Source: Sipunculus nudus (Eukaryota; Annelida; Sipuncula; Golfingiida; Sipunculidae). From it: a stretch of 64,000 bases of DNA. Both the position numbers and the translations under genes were made by a program. Shown in pieces: positions 1-12,399 of the stretch. The notes beneath the pieces are model-generated. The model ran no database searches. It was not told the DNA's origin and saw only the letters and a program-made list of their open reading frames with translations. Within the stretch, counting starts at the first letter, position 1, and every line of letters starts with the position of its first letter. The stretch is taken from assembly GCA_026874595.1 (NCBI GenBank), contig CM049310.1, forward strand, positions 85,475,056-85,539,055, in the 5' to 3' direction.

Positions 1-387
1 TGCAGTAAATTATATTTTATACCGATATATTTATCGTGGATTTTACACACTCATTGTTCATTGCATAAATTAGAGAATTAAATATTACAACCAGGGACTA
101 ATTGCACAATGTCCATCTACAATAAGGGACTGAAGGGACATTCTCAGCTCGTCTTTTATTATATGGCTGATTTTGCCTCTTATTTTCCATTCTCATGCAA
201 GCAATATAGATAAATACAACACAACAAAAATATCCTTATACCGGTATGCATTTAGAAAATATTTGCACCATAATCACGAGCAATTTTCCTCACTTCATTG
301 GTTTGTTAGGTGCTGTAAACCTTCATATGATTCGGAATGTGATCCAGGTATGCGGTCGCGGATATAATACATGTATGTGTAATATAT

Positions 388-388
388 A

Positions 389-441
<53 letters not shown>
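388..441. repeat. (TA)n microsatellite
   Basis: Alternating T and A for about 50 bases, slightly imperfect at the left end. Confidence 0.95.
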
Positions 442-443
<2 letters not shown>

Positions 444-854
444 CGACTATTTTCCCTGTAATGTAAAACATGACTGGATAAGATTAAGAAAACGGCAGCT
501 TATATGTAAAAATGAATTGACAAATCAAGAGTGGATCATAAGGGAATGTTTTATATACATTTGCAATGATTTCGTTTCCAGGCGAGGACATTTTTCCTTA
601 TGGTTTATAACGATTAACACATTTAATTCTGGGATACCCCAACTAAAATGTACGTGGTTGCTCTCTAGACCCAATCCGCGTTTAAATTTTGTTATTAGAC
701 GGGTCGCTATATGATCCGACATGTTATTGTCCGATGTCCGATGAGGCCGGATATGTTCCACAACCGAATAAAAGGAAACGGTATACCTCATGAAATCATA
801 ATTATAAGTAGAAAAATACCGTCTGACGACACTTGTACACGTTTTCGTTACCGT

Positions 855-878
855 AACGGATGGTCCGGACCGTCCGTT
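855..878. repeat. 24-bp near-perfect palindrome centred on GGTCCGGACC
   Basis: The perfect core GGTCCGGACC (862-871) extends outward as AACGGAT.../...GTCCGTT with one mismatched pair. TAACG-type sequence lies further out on both sides. It could be the centre of a small fold-back element or an isolated cruciform; I do not recognise a family. Confidence 0.6.
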
Positions 879-2175
879 AAAATAACGAAAAAATTGAGGC
901 ATTTACGAACGAGAAGAATTTAAAGAAAGTTTCGAGTTACCCAAAAAATGTGTAACGATAGAGTAACGAGTTCGTTATGCATTCGTTCGGCTTACGAATG
1001 CTTCGAGTTCACCCCCCCCCCCCCCCAGGTATTTTGAGTATACATGAATTACAATTTAGTCCCCTCAAACTATTACGGGATCTTTCAATATTTTGTTCTT
1101 CGTTTGCTTTCTCCTCTGTAAAAGTGCAAAAAAACTTGCCCTGGGCGCGATCAATGAGGAAAAACAAACAGCGCTCACGCCACCTTGTGACCGTAAAAAT
1201 AAAATTCACAAATCAAGGTTTTTCAAGCTTTTCTGGGTGATTTTCTTTCATGTTTCTTCTCTTTTTTTATAATTGTCGCGTGTGCTAGACTCAGATCTTG
1301 CTTCTGGTCAAGCGGTCTTGTTATTGTAAACAGACAAAGGTGCACTGTGTTTACTCCCACACAGAACCATAATAACGGATACAAAAGCGGTAAACAGGAG
1401 ATATGAAGCCCGTGTATCGGCATGGATTTGTTGAACAACTTTTGTATTCAGCCAAAATGAGTTAATAATGTGAGACAAAACACATATTATTACAAATGAA
1501 TATGAACCTTGAGTGTCAATATAATGGTGTCTGTAATACAGAGATGCCCGTAAGGCCATAAGGAGAGGTTCCTGATTTATATATTATGAAACGAAGTGCT
1601 TGATCCCATCAGTTGAACTTCATGCCGTTTACGGTAGGGCGAGTGACACTGTGCGTTATGTCATAAATCTAGTTCTTATACAGATCAATTTTGGAATATA
1701 AGAAACCTACCCCACATATATCCATTCTCAATTACTTACAATCTGGCTATTTGTTAGCTGTACCTCTTGTCCGAAACCTTCTTTCACCAAAAGGTAGTTT
1801 CAATTTGGCAAAGGCAATAATTTTTTTTCTTATTAATATTACACTGCTAACAAAATTTAATAGAGAATAACCTATTTAAAAATGAAAGTTCTGTATATGA
1901 CTGGCAGACAATGATTTGATAAATTTCTTTTCCTTGAAATATTTCCGAAACCTAAACACAAAGAAACAACAACAAAAAAATCAATAGCATTTTAATTTAT
2001 AGTATAAATAAATAAATAAATGCATTAATAAACATATGTATTTTTTTTTCTTTTCAACGGTGTTCCGACGGTTTGCAAGGTGAAGATGTTGTGTAGTTAG
2101 GGTAACATATATAAAATGCTTATACATATATCAGTTGGCCTGTTGTGTATTCTGTGATTCAGATGCAGAAGATTA

Positions 2176-2388
2176 ATTATGTCGTACGTACGAGATAATA
2201 TGTCGTACGTACGAGATAGTATGCCGTACGTACGAGATAATATGTCGTACGTACGAGAAATTATGTCGTACGTACGAGATAATATGTCGTACGTACGAGA
2301 TAATATGTCGTACGTACGAGATACTATGTCGTACGTACGAGATACTATGTCGTACGTACGAGATAGTAAGTCGTACGTACGAGATAAA
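2176..2388. repeat. 21-bp satellite, ten copies, palindromic unit
   Basis: Ten head-to-tail copies of a 21-bp unit, each holding the 12-bp palindrome TCGTACGTACGA. Copies differ mainly in the few bases between palindromes (GATAAT, GATAGT, GATACT). Because 21 is a multiple of three, the array is open in frames on both strands (repeating YVRD-type and SRTYDI-type peptides). I regard these as by-products of the period, not a gene. Confidence 0.95.
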
Positions 2389-2916
2389 TAATTTATTTTT
2401 CTTTTACCAGGTGGCAGCAATACGCTTCCGTAGTCATGCATCTCATCGAGGATCATTGGTCCCTGGTGATCCGTCAATTTAATCCCTAGTGAACGGTATG
2501 GAATCGCAGGTAGTCCGTGTCGCCCGTCGTCATCCGTCAAACTCTTGGTCCGTCAAACTCCAGGGAGGTTTTGAAATGTTCTAAACTACCGTGGTGCTGG
2601 TATGGATGAGTAGGGTTAAATCATTCCTTGGATACACCGTGGTGTTACCGCAATCGGCCGTAACGCCACCCTGCTAGTTCCTACTACTTGCATACATGAG
2701 TACGTCGCTGGTCGGGGTCTTCCCTAGCTGATCGTCGGCACCGGAGTGTGGACGTGCCGGTTCGCGGGAAGATTGCGGCACGACCAATCGTCTTTGGCCG
2801 ATCGGCCCCTTTCATCCCGGGCCTACGAAGAGTTGCGTATGGCGGCGTGCAAAGTGCGCCAAAATTAGGCTGCGTACTCATGAAAACAATTTTGCTACGC
2901 GCAGGATCGCCGTATA
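2389..2916. other. GC-richer unique segment, inverted counterpart at 10.97-11.02 kb
   Basis: GC content rises sharply here. The stretch around 2808-2850 reads, as reverse complement, like 10975-11015: both contain ACGCAACTC, then CGTAGGCCC, then GAAAGGGGC in order. The tandem element pair at 2917-10725 is therefore bracketed by inverted copies of the same sequence. No coding potential was recognised. Confidence 0.5.
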
Positions 2917-5900
2917 GTCCAACGGTTAAGCTCCCATATTTGGAGGAATTGTGCAAAAAAATGAAAGAAGCATGAAAGTTGGCAAAAGTATTCTTTGGAG
3001 CTTATTGATGAATTTCAGATATAGGGCCAAGCTGAAAATAAATTATCTTAGCCAAAATCCAAGATGGCGGCCAAGAAAAAGAAGAATGAAACTTGGCATA
3101 ATAATTTTCCAGACCATACTCTATATGTTCAGATATCGGGCCGAGCGGAATTCACAATATCTTGGTAAAACTCCAAGATGGCGGCCAAGATTGCCACCGA
3201 AACATAAAATACCAATATAGTCGGTTATATTTGTCCTCGAATGCATTGCAAGTGCACTGTTTCTATGTTATTAGGATCGAAAAATTTATTTATAAGGGTT
3301 CCAGGTCTGTATCATGCATGTGTGAATGAAGTCTGATTTTGTTGGAATTGAAATTGTGTTAAAATTGCCCTTTTTTTTACCGGAACATGTAACGGTAAAA
3401 CGTATTTGTTGATTACCCTGCCGAAATTTAATATATTTGTTAATTTTAAGTATTTGAACACTATGTCTCTTTCAATGTAGTGAAAAGGACAGTCGATTGG
3501 TAAAACGCTCGGCTCTCTTCACTGGCGACCAAGTTTCTGTCCCAGATGTTGCTATGAGAGTAGATTGTTGTGGTCCATACAGAGTCGGTTGTTTTCTTCG
3601 TGTCCTCTGATTCCATCCACCACTTCGCCATCCAAGCCACGGAAAGTGCCTTGTAGTAGTAACTATAACCAGTAGTACAATGTAAAAGAAATTTTATTTG
3701 TTTATAAGTTGTGGCTCTTTTGCCTCAGGGTAACGGTGCAGCTTTAAGACTCTTTGCTTGCATGAAGAAAAAATCAGTACATTATGCTGTATGCTACGCT
3801 TTCTTTTAAAGTGATAGATTTAGGCCTGTTGGTATCACTTTCTACTGAATGAGAATAAATTTATCCGTAAGATAAAGATGGTATGTTGTTAGAAAGAAGT
3901 CATAACCTATCGGTAAGACATTAGAGAAAATCTCATGGTTTGTGGCGAGATTTCACCATTATGCCATTGCGACATCGACGGGGTTTGAACCGGGGACCTA
4001 CAAACACGTCCTTAACCACGAGGCAACGTTCTAACCCCGTATATGCTATCTTTGTACTGTGGTGATGGTGCCTGAAAGAATTTGGACACTTGTAGACACT
4101 TGTGCAGTTTGCCGTTTACCTTCTACATTGATAATCTGGTTTATGATCCTTACCAATAAGCTAACTTTGCATTTTCAAGTGATGTTTTAGAATACTTCGT
4201 TTGCTTACATAATGCACACTTTTAATAAATATAATGATAATTAGAAATAATAAATATTTGCTTCATTTATTGAAATAATTTATCTTCATGTGCACAGAAT
4301 GCAAGATTGTTGGTCGGACTGATCTTTGCACATAAGATAAAAAAAACCGATAGTAAGTTGGAATTGTAAGCGATTTACTAGAAGAAAAAAGCTCTTGTCC
4401 TGCAAAATATAAAAGAAAATATTCAGGCAAGGTTATAAAATTTGCTGGATAATATTTTTAAAAAATAATGTAATAAACTGTTCTGTTCAGTAATAATATT
4501 AAGAAGTAGTCTATCCTCAATAATATATGTTCACTTGATGAAGCGAATGGTATGAAATACAAGTTTCCCAAGCATTATGCATTATGCATTTGGGCATAAA
4601 ACTGACATAAAGGAAAATTACAAAGGTTGCAAGAGCTCAGAAGCTGAAAGCACAGCAAAGTTACAATCACCAATGAAGTCGATTAAAACTCAAACCAAAC
4701 TTTGTACTGAATTTTTAGGTAATCAAGTTAATGAAGAAAGAATGCATGTCTGGAACGTGAGGGTGCATTATATTTTTCAACCTTGTTTTGTGAAATAGAC
4801 TTTCTATCTTCCGTCTTGCTGTACCATTTTCTTAGCATCCATCCATGAAAGATCAGCTAGCTTGAACCGACTCAAACATGTGGTGAATATTTCTAACAAT
4901 ATGTGCATGTACTACATGAATTTACAAATTTGCATAATGTCAGCAAATGAAAGTATTTTGTTGACACCAACGCATAATGCAAAGTGAATTTAATGGCAAC
5001 TCGCTGGGAAGGAACAAGTTTTATATCACAAAAATTGCATCACAGCAAATGGCAGTGATACTTTACTTACACATGTGTCGGTTCTTTCCTACGCTAATGC
5101 AGTCTAAAGTCTGCATCGTCACCATATCACAAAATCAGTAATCTGCATGAGTGTTATTCCATGCATTCATCACCATAGTACAAAGGCAGCATATAGCAAC
5201 ATGTTGCGCACCTCTAATGTGTGTGGATTCTGTTTTCTTGTCAACATACAGTCTGAAAGTCATCACTTCATGGCAAAAGAAGTTTAAAATCCATACAGCA
5301 CACAGGTGTGAACTTCTACATAAGCGCGTATCTTGTCATGCACGCATGTACTCTAAATTCACTATAAATAAAAGTCTTTCCTTTTAAACAGACATGGTGT
5401 TCAAATACTTTTAACTAGAACATGTAAACTAAATTTCAGCAGAACTATTTGATTTTTTATTGCACTTATCAAGATTTACATGAATGTTAAGTTGATGGTA
5501 AAAATTAAATATCATGTTTGTAGATTTTCGAAAACCCTACCAATTTTTCACTGATATATGAAACTCCCACTGATACCAGACAGGATACCTAAGTTTCTTA
5601 CATCCCTAACCTCGGCAAAGCAGTTAATACATTTGTTAGCATGTAAATAAAAGGATTTCAAACAGAGGAAGTCAGATATTAAATATTATTATAATAAAAC
5701 CTTCCCCAGCAAATGACACTCTCATTTAAAAGTTTAGTATTCAGCAAATTTTATTAAGTTTCCGTTGGATGTACTAATGAAAAAGGGACTTTTAGTACAA
5801 TGTTAAATGTCAGCACAGTTGGATTTATGCGTTTGATATTTTCCAATTGCCCTAAAAAAATGTTTACATAAATGCTGATCGTAAAACCTAAGTACATGTA

Positions 5901-6542
5901 TGTAGGTTTAAAATATTCTTATGGTAAGTGTTCAATTCTAATTTCATTTCAGATTTCGACAGATAAGTTTTTTGCAACCTTCACCTCTTCAAAGGAATTA
6001 TATTTGTTAGCATGCAAATAAAGGGGAAGTAAAAGGAAGAAAGGAAGAAACATTGAAATAAAAACCGTTCTACTATTAAAGCATCCGAATTCATGACAAA
6101 GCAGACAAACCTAAGCCAGCAAATGACCCTTTCATTTGACTACGATCACAATGTATGCGATTACTGTGCAGAACTCAACAAATAATGTTTGCTATCCATT
6201 GTGCTAGTAAACAAGGGAAAATTTAGGACAATTTCAATATAAACAAAACCAGGATTCATTCACAGAGTCATTTCACAGATTTTAAACCCCTATAAATGAA
6301 TTTATCGACCCCAAAAACATAGAAATAGTGCACTTGGAAAGTATTCTAGGACAAATATAACCGAATGTATTTATATTTAATAATCCGGCGGCCATTTTGC
6401 CCGCCAACTTGGATTTTGACCAAGATCGGATGAATTCCGCTTGGCCCTATATCTGAAAATGTTAAGAATGATCTGGCCAAATATTATGCCAAGTTCCATG
6501 CTTCTTTCACTTTTTGCTCAATTCTTCTCTTAACAGCTGGAC
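2917..6542. mobile_element. Long-TIR DNA element, copy 1 (non-autonomous)
   Basis: The left end begins GTCCAACGGTTAAGC and the right end finishes CTTAACAGCTGGAC, its inverted partner. Inverted similarity continues inward for roughly 300 bp (about 2917-3370 against 6240-6542). Both sides are flanked by TATA (2913-2916 and 6543-6546), compatible with a TA or TATA target duplication. The interior holds no transposase ORF, only AT-rich sequence, a tRNA-like segment and short degenerate ORFs, so the copy is non-autonomous. Each end carries the motif AAGATGGCGGCC or a close version. The superfamily is not certain: a TA target would fit Tc1/mariner-like or fold-back elements. It is collinear with copy 2 along its whole length. 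Confidence 0.75.
3968..4040 (-). repeat. tRNA-like (SINE-type) segment inside copy 1
   Basis: On the minus strand the segment reads CTCGTGGTTAAGGACGT, a spacer, then GGTTCAAACCC, which is a good internal B-box. A weaker relative occurs at the matching place in copy 2 (about 7860-7915). It was probably acquired by the element before the two copies separated. There is no CCA end or clean cloverleaf, so it is not called as a functional tRNA. Confidence 0.5.
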
Positions 6543-6978
6543 TATAATATATTACCATAAATTAGCGGTAATGAGGTGTAGACAATGTCAAAGTAATGTT
6601 CTGGTGATGTCTTTCTTAGAGATAATGAATATTTTATCCCTTTCAGGTTTAAGGTTGTTTGTAGTAAATGCCTTTGGTCTTTTTTTTTAATTTTTATTTT
6701 AAATATTTTCAGGTCAACCGGTAATCATACCAAATATCAATATTCGTATTGATTCATGTCAAGGCCATCGCTTATCATTTGTGCCCTCTTGCATTGTTTG
6801 ATATATACCTGTTATGTGTCATGCTAGCACTTATATCCATCCATGTGTATAAATCACATATGGATGTGCAATTTAATAATGTAAAAATTATGACATTTCA
6901 ATCGTTCCATTTTTAAATAATGAGACAAAAAACTGAATTCTATCATAACAAGAAACTACTTTAGAGATTTTACGTTTA
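6543..6978. other. Spacer between the two long-TIR copies
   Basis: No gene or known repeat is visible in about 436 bases of AT-rich sequence separating the two copies. Confidence 0.6.
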
Positions 6979-9900
6979 GTCCAGCGGTTAAGCCCCCATA
7001 TTTGGAGGAATTGTGCAAAAAATGAAAGAAGCATGAAAGTTTCCAAAACTGTTCTTTGGAGCATAATGGTGAATTTCAGACATTGGGCCAAACTGAAAAT
7101 AAATTATCTTGGCCAAAATCCAAGATGGCGGCCATCTTGGCCAGCCGAATTAAAAATGTCAATAACGCGAGTTATAATGTCGCTAGAAAGCAGTGCAAGT
7201 ACTCTATTTTTATGTTTTTTGGGCCAAGAAATTCAATTTTTGAGGTTCAAAACCTCTCCAGGTACTCATTTTATGTTTTTATTACAAGAGTTTGGTAATA
7301 TTCCCATTAGGTCAGCGGTTAAGCTGCATATATAAAAGAATTGTGTAAAAGATAAAAGAAGAATGAAACTTGGAATAATAGTAGTCCAGACCAAACTCAG
7401 TACTTCCATATATGAGGCCAAGCGGAGTTCAGAATATCTTGGTCAAAATCCAAGATGGCGGACAGTATGGCCGCCGGATTATGAAATAATAATATATGCG
7501 GTGTTATTTATCCTAGAATGTATTGCAAGTGCACCATTTCTATGTTTTTGGGGTCGAGAAATTCATTCATATGGGTTTCATGTCAGTATAATGACTCTGT
7601 GAATAAAATCTGGTTTTATTTGGTATTATAATTGTGCTTAATTGCCTTTTTCATGCACATTGAACGGCAAAACTTATTTGTTGAATCCTGTGCTGAAATT
7701 TAATATATATGATTATTTCAAATATTTGAACACTGTGTCTCTTTCAATGTATTGAGTGGAAAAAAACGCTCGGCTCTCTCCACGGGCGACGAAGGTTCTA
7801 TAATCGGTGTTGCTATGGGAGTGGGTTGTAGTGGTTCTCCTTGACTTCTGATTCTAACAAGTGGGGACCTACAACTCCGATGTCCAAAGCCGTAACCACT
7901 AGGCGACGTCCTACTCTTTGATATGCTATATTTGTAATGTAGTGATTGTGCATACGGAATCAGCAAACTTGCAGATACTTGTGCAGTTTGTAATTTGCCT
8001 GATACTTTGGTGATATGGTAAGATTAGCTGACATTGCCTTTGAATTTACCGTTACTGCTTAAAAAACTTCATTAGCTTACAAAATGCACACATTTTATAT
8101 TACTTACATGTATTTATAAATATAATTAAAAAAAAATATTTACTACATTTTTTTTTTAATTAACACCATGAGCACATGATGCAAAATTGTAGATCGCACT
8201 GAGCCTTGCACCTAAGATAAACATTACCGATAGTTAATAAATTGGATTTTTTTGTGTGTGATTTACCAGAAGAAAACACTGTTGTCCTGTTAGATCCTAA
8301 AGAAAGTATTCAGGCATAAGTGAAAAAAAGTTGATGGCAACATTACAAAATGCTATGTAATAAACTATTCTGTTAAGCAGTAATAATATTCAGGAATAAT
8401 ATTCAGAATTAGTCTATTCTTATTGATGTATGTTCTCTTGATGAAGCATGTATTATGAAATAAAAGTTTCCCAAACATTCTGCATTTGGGCATAAAGCTG
8501 ACAGAAAGTAAAAAATCAATTGAACGCCATAGCACAGCACCTTCAAGCACAGAACCGTTACATTCACCAGTCAAGTCAATGAAAACTCAAACCAAACTTT
8601 GTACTGAATTTTGATATAATCTAGGAGATGAAGACAAAATGTATGTCTGGAACCTAAGGGTTTATTATATTTTTCAGCGTTGTAGTGTGAATTCGAAATT
8701 CTATCTTGCGCCTTGCTTTTTCATTCCCTCATCGTACATCCCTGAAACTTCAACGATCAGCTCCCTTAAACATTGCCAGCACTGACCCCTGAAGTTTGAT
8801 ACATGTGGTAAATATTCTAATAATACATGTATGAACTACATGAATATCCATATTGTTAGCAAATGAAAGTATTTTGTTGACACCAACACATATTCAAAGT
8901 GAATTCCAACTCGTTAAATTCGAAAAAGTTTTATATCACGAAAATAGCAGCAACGGGAAAACGTAGTGATATTTTACTTGTACATGTTAAATATTTTGTA
9001 CGAGCCCCATCATAACATCACAATATTAGCAATCTGCAAAGGTATCTACATGTATGTTGATTATATCATGCATTCATCACCATAGCACAAAGGTAGCATA
9101 CAGCAACATGTTATGCTCCTCTAAATGTGTGCTGATTCTGTCTTCATGCCAGCATACAGTGTGAAAGCCATCACCTTATGACAAAAGAAGCAAAGAATCT
9201 GTACATCAAACACGTGTGAGCTTCTACATATGTGCGTATCCTGTCATGCATGCATGTAGTCTAAATAATCTGTGGATACGATTTTCCGTGGAAACGCGCA
9301 TCGTGTTCAAATACATGTAACCAGTACATGTATTTTAAATTTCAGCACTACAATCTGATATTTCCAAACTTCATTAACAAAGGTTTACATGAATGTGAAG
9401 TTGATCGTAAAATTTACCAAATTTGATACCAGACATAATATCTAAATTTCTTTCATCCATCGCCTCTAGGGAAATCAAACAAGAAAACAGAAAAAGTAAT
9501 ATAATAAAACAAAGCTCAGCAAATGACACTTTCTTTTAAAAATGCAGTATTAAACATTATAGGATTTTAACATTGGAAGTGCTAATGAAAAAGACACTTT
9601 TAGCAAAATTTCAATACGTACGCAGTAGGCATATAGAATCTGACAGGTGTGAGCTTCTTATATATGTCTTTATTCGGCCACGAATTATAAGCTAGCTAAA
9701 CGTTATTTAATATAGATTGTTTATTTTATTTGTATATATATTTTATATGGATTGTACAGTTAGTTATAACAACTATAACAAGCTCCTCTCCATGGCTCGA
9801 ATTGCTGCGTTCGGTAGTATATAGGGTTGGAGATAATCGGAGAACACGAGATACCGACCATGGAAGGACCACTACAACCCACTCTGATAGGAACGATGTT

Positions 9901-10725
9901 GATCAAACCTGGGGTTTTTGAGATAGACGAGCGTCTCTCCACTCGACTGTCCACATCATTACATTGAAACAGATAAAGGGCTGAAAAAATATATATTTCA
10001 AATGTCAGCACAGTTTTATTAATGCATGTGATATTTTGCAATTGCACTAAAAAAATTTGCATGAAAGTTACGTTGATCGCAGAATCTAATTACATGTATG
10101 TTGGTTTCAAATATCCTAATGATTAGTGTTTATGGACATATGAAGTTCTTAATTTTATTTTAGATTTTGACACAGAAGTTTCTTGCGCCATCACCTCTCC
10201 AAAGCAATTACATTTATCAGCATGCAAATAAAGGAAAATTAAAATTGCAATCGAAACTGTTCTACAATTCATGGATGAAAATGCATGACAAAACAGACAA
10301 ATCTAGCCCAGGAAATAACACTTTCATTTGAGAACAATCACAAAGTATTCAACTGCTCAGAAGAACTCAGCAAATAATGTTTTCGATGTGCTAGGCAAAG
10401 GCAGATTTAGCATAATTTTAAAATCAACAAACCAGAATTCAACCATAGAGTCATAATACATACATGAAACCCTTATAAATGAATTTCTTGACCCCGAAAA
10501 CATAGAAATAGTGCACTTGCAATGCATTCTAGGACTAATATAACCGGATATATAGATATTTTATAATCCGGCGGCCATATTGCCCGCCATCTTGGATTTT
10601 GACCAAGATAGAGTAAATTCCGCTTGGCCCTATATCTGAAAATATTGAGTATGGTATGGACAACTGTTATGCCAAGTTTCATGCTTCTTTCATTTCTTTG
10701 CACATTCTTCTCTTAACAGCTGGAC
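6979..10725. mobile_element. Long-TIR DNA element, copy 2 (non-autonomous)
   Basis: Starts GTCCAGCGGTTAAGC and ends CTTAACAGCTGGAC, with TA on each side (6977-6978 and 10726-10727). The left terminal region holds two successive modules, each with the CAAGATGGCGG motif (about 6979-7300 and 7305-7600). The interior matches copy 1 in the same order. Shared landmarks include TTTGAACACTGTGTCTCTTTC (7720s against 3450s), TTTGGGCATAAAGCTGACA (8480s against 4590s), CAAACCAAACTTTGTACTG (8590s against 4690s) and ATGCATTCATCACCATAG (9070s against 5160s). A short insertion-like stretch near 9650-9990 has no counterpart in copy 1. No transposase was seen. Confidence 0.75.
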
Positions 10726-11130
10726 TAGTAGTCCCTGCGTAGGTTATGCATGGGCTGGCGTACGATGAGGTATTTCGTCCGACTGGCGTAGGGTAGCGTA
10801 CTCTTGCTTAGACATGGCGTACGGTAGCGTAAAATGGCGTAGTGTTGCGTAGACTTGCGTATAAACTGCATACTTTCTGCGTCCAGTGCTCTACGGCGAC
10901 AGTACACGATATAAATAAACAGGTTTCGTTTTTTGCGTCCATCTCGCGTACCCATTTGCTTCCCTCAGCGTGTTGCCACTACGCAACTCCACGTAGGCCC
11001 CGAGTGAAAGGGGCTATCGTAAAAATCCGAAGCACTTCCTTGGATCATTCTTCCTCAGACCGCCCCCAGCATTGGGAATCCGTACCCCAGTCCGCCATTA
11101 TCCGTAAGTGGTCCGTGACTGGCCGTAGGA
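10726..11130. repeat. GC-rich flank with repeated GCGTA motifs
   Basis: The stretch 10735-10890 repeats short units of the form TGGCGTA, TTGCGTA and TAGCGTA at irregular spacing. The stretch 10975-11015 is the inverted counterpart of about 2808-2850. Together they bracket the tandem pair of long-TIR elements. No protein was recognised. Confidence 0.5.
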
Positions 11131-11929
11131 AAACACTCATATTCCCTGATCTTGTAAACGAACGCACACACACACACATATATTGGAATGTATTCATACA
11201 TGTACAAATGACAAAGGTAGGCGCTTTCTGAACGATTTAATGAGGGACGTATGAACAATAATTCAGCTAAGTCATCAGTCCTTTTGTATAATTTTGACCT
11301 CTGGTCTGAGCAGGTAAACTGGTGAATACTGAACAGTGAACATACTCGCGTTGCCTCTTTTGTCATGGAATCACAACACGGCGAGAGGGTCTTCCGTTGT
11401 TCCTACGTTCAATATAGGATGTTTTAGGAGACCTGTTTCTGAGAGTGTCTCAAATCTCTGTCCCATAAGTATCTGTCAGGCCACAGTAATATCACATTCT
11501 ATTTAACTTTTTAATATATCGCATTCTATAAGCCGTGTTATATATTTCATACTGTTTGTTCTGTTCACATGTCAAGTATGTCTACTTGTTCAAACAACTT
11601 TTGAAGTTTACGTTTGATAAAAAAATAACGAGTCATGCATTTTCTTTAATAATTAGTAAATTTTAATAATACACAATATTGCAACTAGTTAATTTAAGGG
11701 ATAGGGTGATTTTAGATATTTCCATAACCTTTGAGATTATATTTGTGTTTACGTAAACATTTCTGTAATATGAACAGATGTGTTATCAGAATGACGTAAC
11801 TATATAGCATTTTGGATTAGGGGTTTGTAGAAAGAGTAACTAATCCTGCACCTTAAGTATAAGAACATCATTTTAATTTAGAGGGTAAATGTTGATAATG
11901 ATCAGATAATGAGTACCAGAAGAGGTTTT
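11131..11929. other. No feature recognised
   Basis: A short (CA)n near 11166-11176 and otherwise AT-rich sequence; nothing further supported. Confidence 0.6.
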
Positions 11930-12139
11930 AACCTTATAAAAATGATTTTCTCAGCCCGTAAAACATAGAAACAGAGTACTTGCCATGCTCTCTGGGGACA
12001 TTGTGGCTCAGGTTATTGATAATTTTATTTTATTTGAATTTTGGCCAAGTTTTTTTTCAGCTTGGTCCAATATCTTAACTTTCATGCATCTTTTATTTTC
12101 TGCACAATTCTTATAAATATAGAAGCTTAAACGCTGGAC
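11930..12139. mobile_element. Solo right end of the long-TIR element, decayed
   Basis: Matches the right terminal region of copies 1 and 2. Shared parts are CATAGAAACAG...TGC near 11964, TTTGGCCAAG, CTTGGTCCAATATC, CATGCATCTTTTATTTTCTGCACAATTCTT and the closing CGCTGGAC. The ATGGCGGCC block is lost. The partner left end is not visible, so this is a deletion remnant or a lone terminal repeat. Confidence 0.65.
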
Positions 12140-12164
12140 TGTTAGGAAAGAAATGTTTATATTG

Positions 12165-12330
12165 TTACGAAGACAAATTGCTCAGGGAAAAAGACTGGGT
12201 CGGTCCGGGATTCGAACCCATGTCGGTGGCGCACAAGTCCGGCGTACCAACCGCTTTGCTAGAAAAGCAAGGTTCGCTAGCGAGACAGTGCGGTTCGCTT
12301 TTATGACCATCCATGTCCGTTACACCGCTC
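12165..12330 (-). repeat. tRNA-derived SINE head
   Basis: On the minus strand AGCAAAGCGGTTGGTACGCC is followed by the B-box GGTTCGAATCC (plus-strand 12208-12218), giving the spacing of a tRNA-derived RNA polymerase III promoter. The flanking sequence does not close an acceptor stem, so a SINE head is likelier than a tRNA gene. A run of about 16 C lies just beyond it at 12377-12392. Confidence 0.6.
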
Positions 12331-12399
12331 AGGCAATAACTAGGGCTTCTACGCCGCAGTTTTGCCTCTTCGGGTACCCCCCCCCCCCCCCCTCTTTGC

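Larger units (their letters stand above)
1..2175. other. Intergenic, no gene seen
   Basis: AT-rich sequence with no convincing exon or transposon protein. It contains a (TA)n microsatellite near 388-441, a near-perfect palindrome at 855-878 and a run of C near 1013-1026. The short ORFs have no recognisable domains. Confidence 0.6.

Noticed and set aside
525-902. 125-residue minus-strand ORF
   Set aside because: No recognisable domain, ordinary composition for chance, and it overlaps a palindrome.
2097-2540. 147-residue minus-strand ORF with ten TYD-type repeats
   Set aside because: It is the reading of a 21-bp satellite whose period keeps frames open on both strands; no start context, splice site or non-repeat domain supports a protein.
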